Of a stretch of 17,500 bases of DNA, positions 16,237 to 17,500 are shown one piece after another. Within the stretch, counting starts at the first letter, position 1; each line of letters starts with the position of its first letter. The stretch lies in NCBI GenBank assembly GCA_012295275.1, contig CM022673.1, positions 4,671,105 to 4,688,604 on the forward strand, read 5' to 3'. Below the pieces are notes generated by a model. It had not been told where the DNA came from. It saw only the letters and a list, made by a program, of their open reading frames with translations, and searched no databases. The DNA comes from Chrysomallon squamiferum. Taxonomy: Eukaryota; Mollusca; Gastropoda; Neomphalida; Peltospiridae. The position numbers and the translations under genes are program-made.

Positions 16237-16491
16237 TGAATCATCTTGATCGTTGGAAATCATTATGAAAGGCCTGAACTAGACGGGCAGTCAATTGATA
16301 TTTCAATACTTTATCTTCTCCAAATAACAAACTGCATTTTCATATCAAAAAAAAGAAGGAAAAAACAAGAAGAAATTAGTCTCGAGGAAGGACTGACAGA
16401 CCATTGTGTCGCACTAGTTTCTAAAACCCACTGCCATCACTATTCTTTTCCCATTACAACGTTTATGTTTATAACATGCTTGTTTTTTTAA
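16237..16491 (+). other. Possible terminal or 3'-UTR exon with an 80-codon frame
   Basis: A good acceptor ends at 16236. In one phase the exon would read NHLDRWKSL and stop, which would suit a last exon with a 3' UTR. A second phase is open from 16240 to 16491 (for example GNHYERPELDGQSIDIS, EEISLEEGLTDHCVALVSK), but an in-frame TGA sits exactly at the exon's first codon and there is no ATG near the start. AATAAA occurs later near 16653. No family is recognised. Evidence is weak for any reading. Confidence 0.2.
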
Positions 16492-16695
16492 TGTTGTTTT
16501 GTATTCAAGCACAGCTGAAATTACATGCAACGTTAGAAATTTGAATCATTCTACTAAATACCAAGCATGAAATGTAAGCAGAAAAATATTTATGAGATAA
16601 ATATGATGTTAATGTACATACACAAATCACTGATGCACAAAACTGTTTGAGAATAAATATAAAAATGCTTCCCCCTCACCTAATATTATGCAATT
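16492..16695. other. Unassigned AT-rich sequence
   Basis: No gene, repeat array or mobile element recognised. Confidence 0.5.
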
Positions 16696-16755
16696 ATAAA
16701 AATAATAAATAATAATAAATAATAATAATAATAATAATATTAATAATAATAATAG
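16696..16755 (+). repeat. (AAT)n microsatellite
   Basis: AAT triplets mixed with AAAT, about 60 bp, non-coding. Confidence 0.9.
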
Positions 16756-16984
16756 AAATATATTTGTAGTGCAATTTTTAAACTTTAACAATGAACTGTC
16801 AGTTTAGGTTAATGTTTTGTATTTACGTGAGGGTATGCATGTATAGTTTATTGTTTATATGTTTAACCATTCATGTGGAATTAATCTATCCACTGAAGCA
16901 TACATTTACACATGTACCAGAGCATGTACTGACAGATAATAAAATTTATTCACCCACTTGATTTAGATGTTAAAAAAATCAAAA
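16756..16984. other. Unassigned sequence
   Basis: Ordinary AT-rich DNA left of the third SINE. Nothing recognised. Confidence 0.5.
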
Positions 16985-17217
16985 AAAGTCGAACAGGTGT
17001 AACTTTTGAAATGCATAGGTTATGGGTTCACTCCTCCATATAGGGACCAAAAGAAGTATTTATTCCAATCCAATTAGTGCTCCACTCTGTTATCAAATAC
17101 TACAGTATCTTCATTCATGTTTGTTGGACAGTATATATAAAAGATCCCTTTTTGCTAATAGAAAAATGATGACTGTAAATATGTGAGTCAGTAAAGCATA
17201 TTGTTTAAATAAAACAG
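16985..17217 (+). mobile_element. Mollusc-type tRNA-derived SINE, near full length (copy 3)
   Basis: A degraded tRNA-like head holds a good box B at 17024-17034 ('gggttcactcc'). The middle has 'tagggaccaaaa', 'tattccaatccaatt' and 'agtgctccactctgttat'. The conserved core is at about 17131-17168: 'gtatatataaaagatccc', then 'tttgctaatagaaaaatg'. The 3' end is 'ttgtttaaataaaaca' near 17200-17215. This copy shares its head-middle with the element at 4052 and its core and 3' end with the one at 8246 (minus), so it links both to one family. Box A is not recognisable, so it is unlikely to be transcribed. Confidence 0.8.
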
Positions 17218-17332
17218 GCATGAAAGTAATCAAGATCCCATAATGGTGTCATTACATCAAAATAATATTCTATCTTTCTGTCTCTACTCCTGTAATATTT
17301 GATTATAGATTCATTTTTATTTTAAAACCGAT

Positions 17333-17338
<6 letters not shown>
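17218..17338. other. Unassigned flank
   Basis: Short unique stretch between the SINE and the (TC)n tract. Confidence 0.5.

Positions 17339-17424
<86 letters not shown>
17339..17424 (+). repeat. Perfect (TC)43 microsatellite
   Basis: 86 bp of uninterrupted TC. A pure homopyrimidine-homopurine mirror repeat of this length can form triplex H-DNA. Its purity implies recent expansion and likely length polymorphism. An assembly gap-fill or slippage artefact is possible. Confidence 0.98.
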
Positions 17425-17428
<4 letters not shown>

Positions 17429-17500
17429 ATACAATTTTTTAATTTTTTCTGGCTTCCACAATTTTGTTTCTTATTGATTTAATAATAATATAATCCATTT
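17425..17500. other. AT-rich window end
   Basis: Short AT-rich sequence with (AAT)n starting at about 17481. No feature. Confidence 0.5.

Overview
The window is AT-rich eukaryotic DNA dominated by simple-sequence repeats, degenerate tandem arrays and decayed transposable elements. I find no rRNA gene, intact tRNA gene, CRISPR array or bacterial-type operon. The likeliest source is a mollusc, perhaps a gastropod or bivalve. The main reason is that three copies of one SINE family share a core like 'cagtgcatataaa...ctgctaatg' and an 'aataaaaca' 3' end, which I recognise from memory as a widespread molluscan SINE. The long (CA)n, (GT)n, (TC)n, (AAT)n and (TAAA)n arrays also fit a mollusc. The species cannot be named from the sequence.

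Layout from the left. Positions 1-140 are an (ATT)/(TTG) microsatellite. A possible 27-nt microexon lies at 651-677. An old tandem array with a unit near 120 bp fills about 1213-1960 and is followed by a possible exon at 2063-2307. A second old array with a unit near 38 bp fills 2463-3112. After a compound microsatellite comes a 3'-truncated tRNA-derived SINE (4052-4180) joined to about 1 kb of degenerate tetranucleotide repeat. Positions 5258-5520 are higher-complexity DNA with weak exon and promoter-like signals. Positions 6500-7740 hold an (AGT)n domain with a 33-bp minisatellite and several (CA)/(TG)/(TA) arrays.

The middle holds an uncatalogued 54-codon reading frame (7844-8008), a minus-strand SINE (8246-8475), an (AT)n tract framed by both direct and inverted repeats (8608-8764), an (AAT)n array over 500 bp long (9567-10138) and a GT-rich region (10480-10815). 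The right part holds a three-unit tandem repeat (12219-12597) and a Tigger/pogo-like non-autonomous DNA transposon (12704-13013). It also holds the best protein-coding candidate, a minus-strand terminal exon at 13891-14129 with a poly(A) signal just after the stop. Further right are a (TTTA)n domain, a third SINE (about 16985-17217) and a perfect (TC)43 tract.

Most long open frames here are microsatellites read through as poly-Leu, poly-Ile, poly-Ser, poly-Val, Thr-His or Cys-Val, and are not genes. The window most likely lies in introns or intergenic DNA of a large mollusc genome. No genes act together as a system here. What deserves attention is the repeat architecture, the transposon remnants and a few possible isolated exons.
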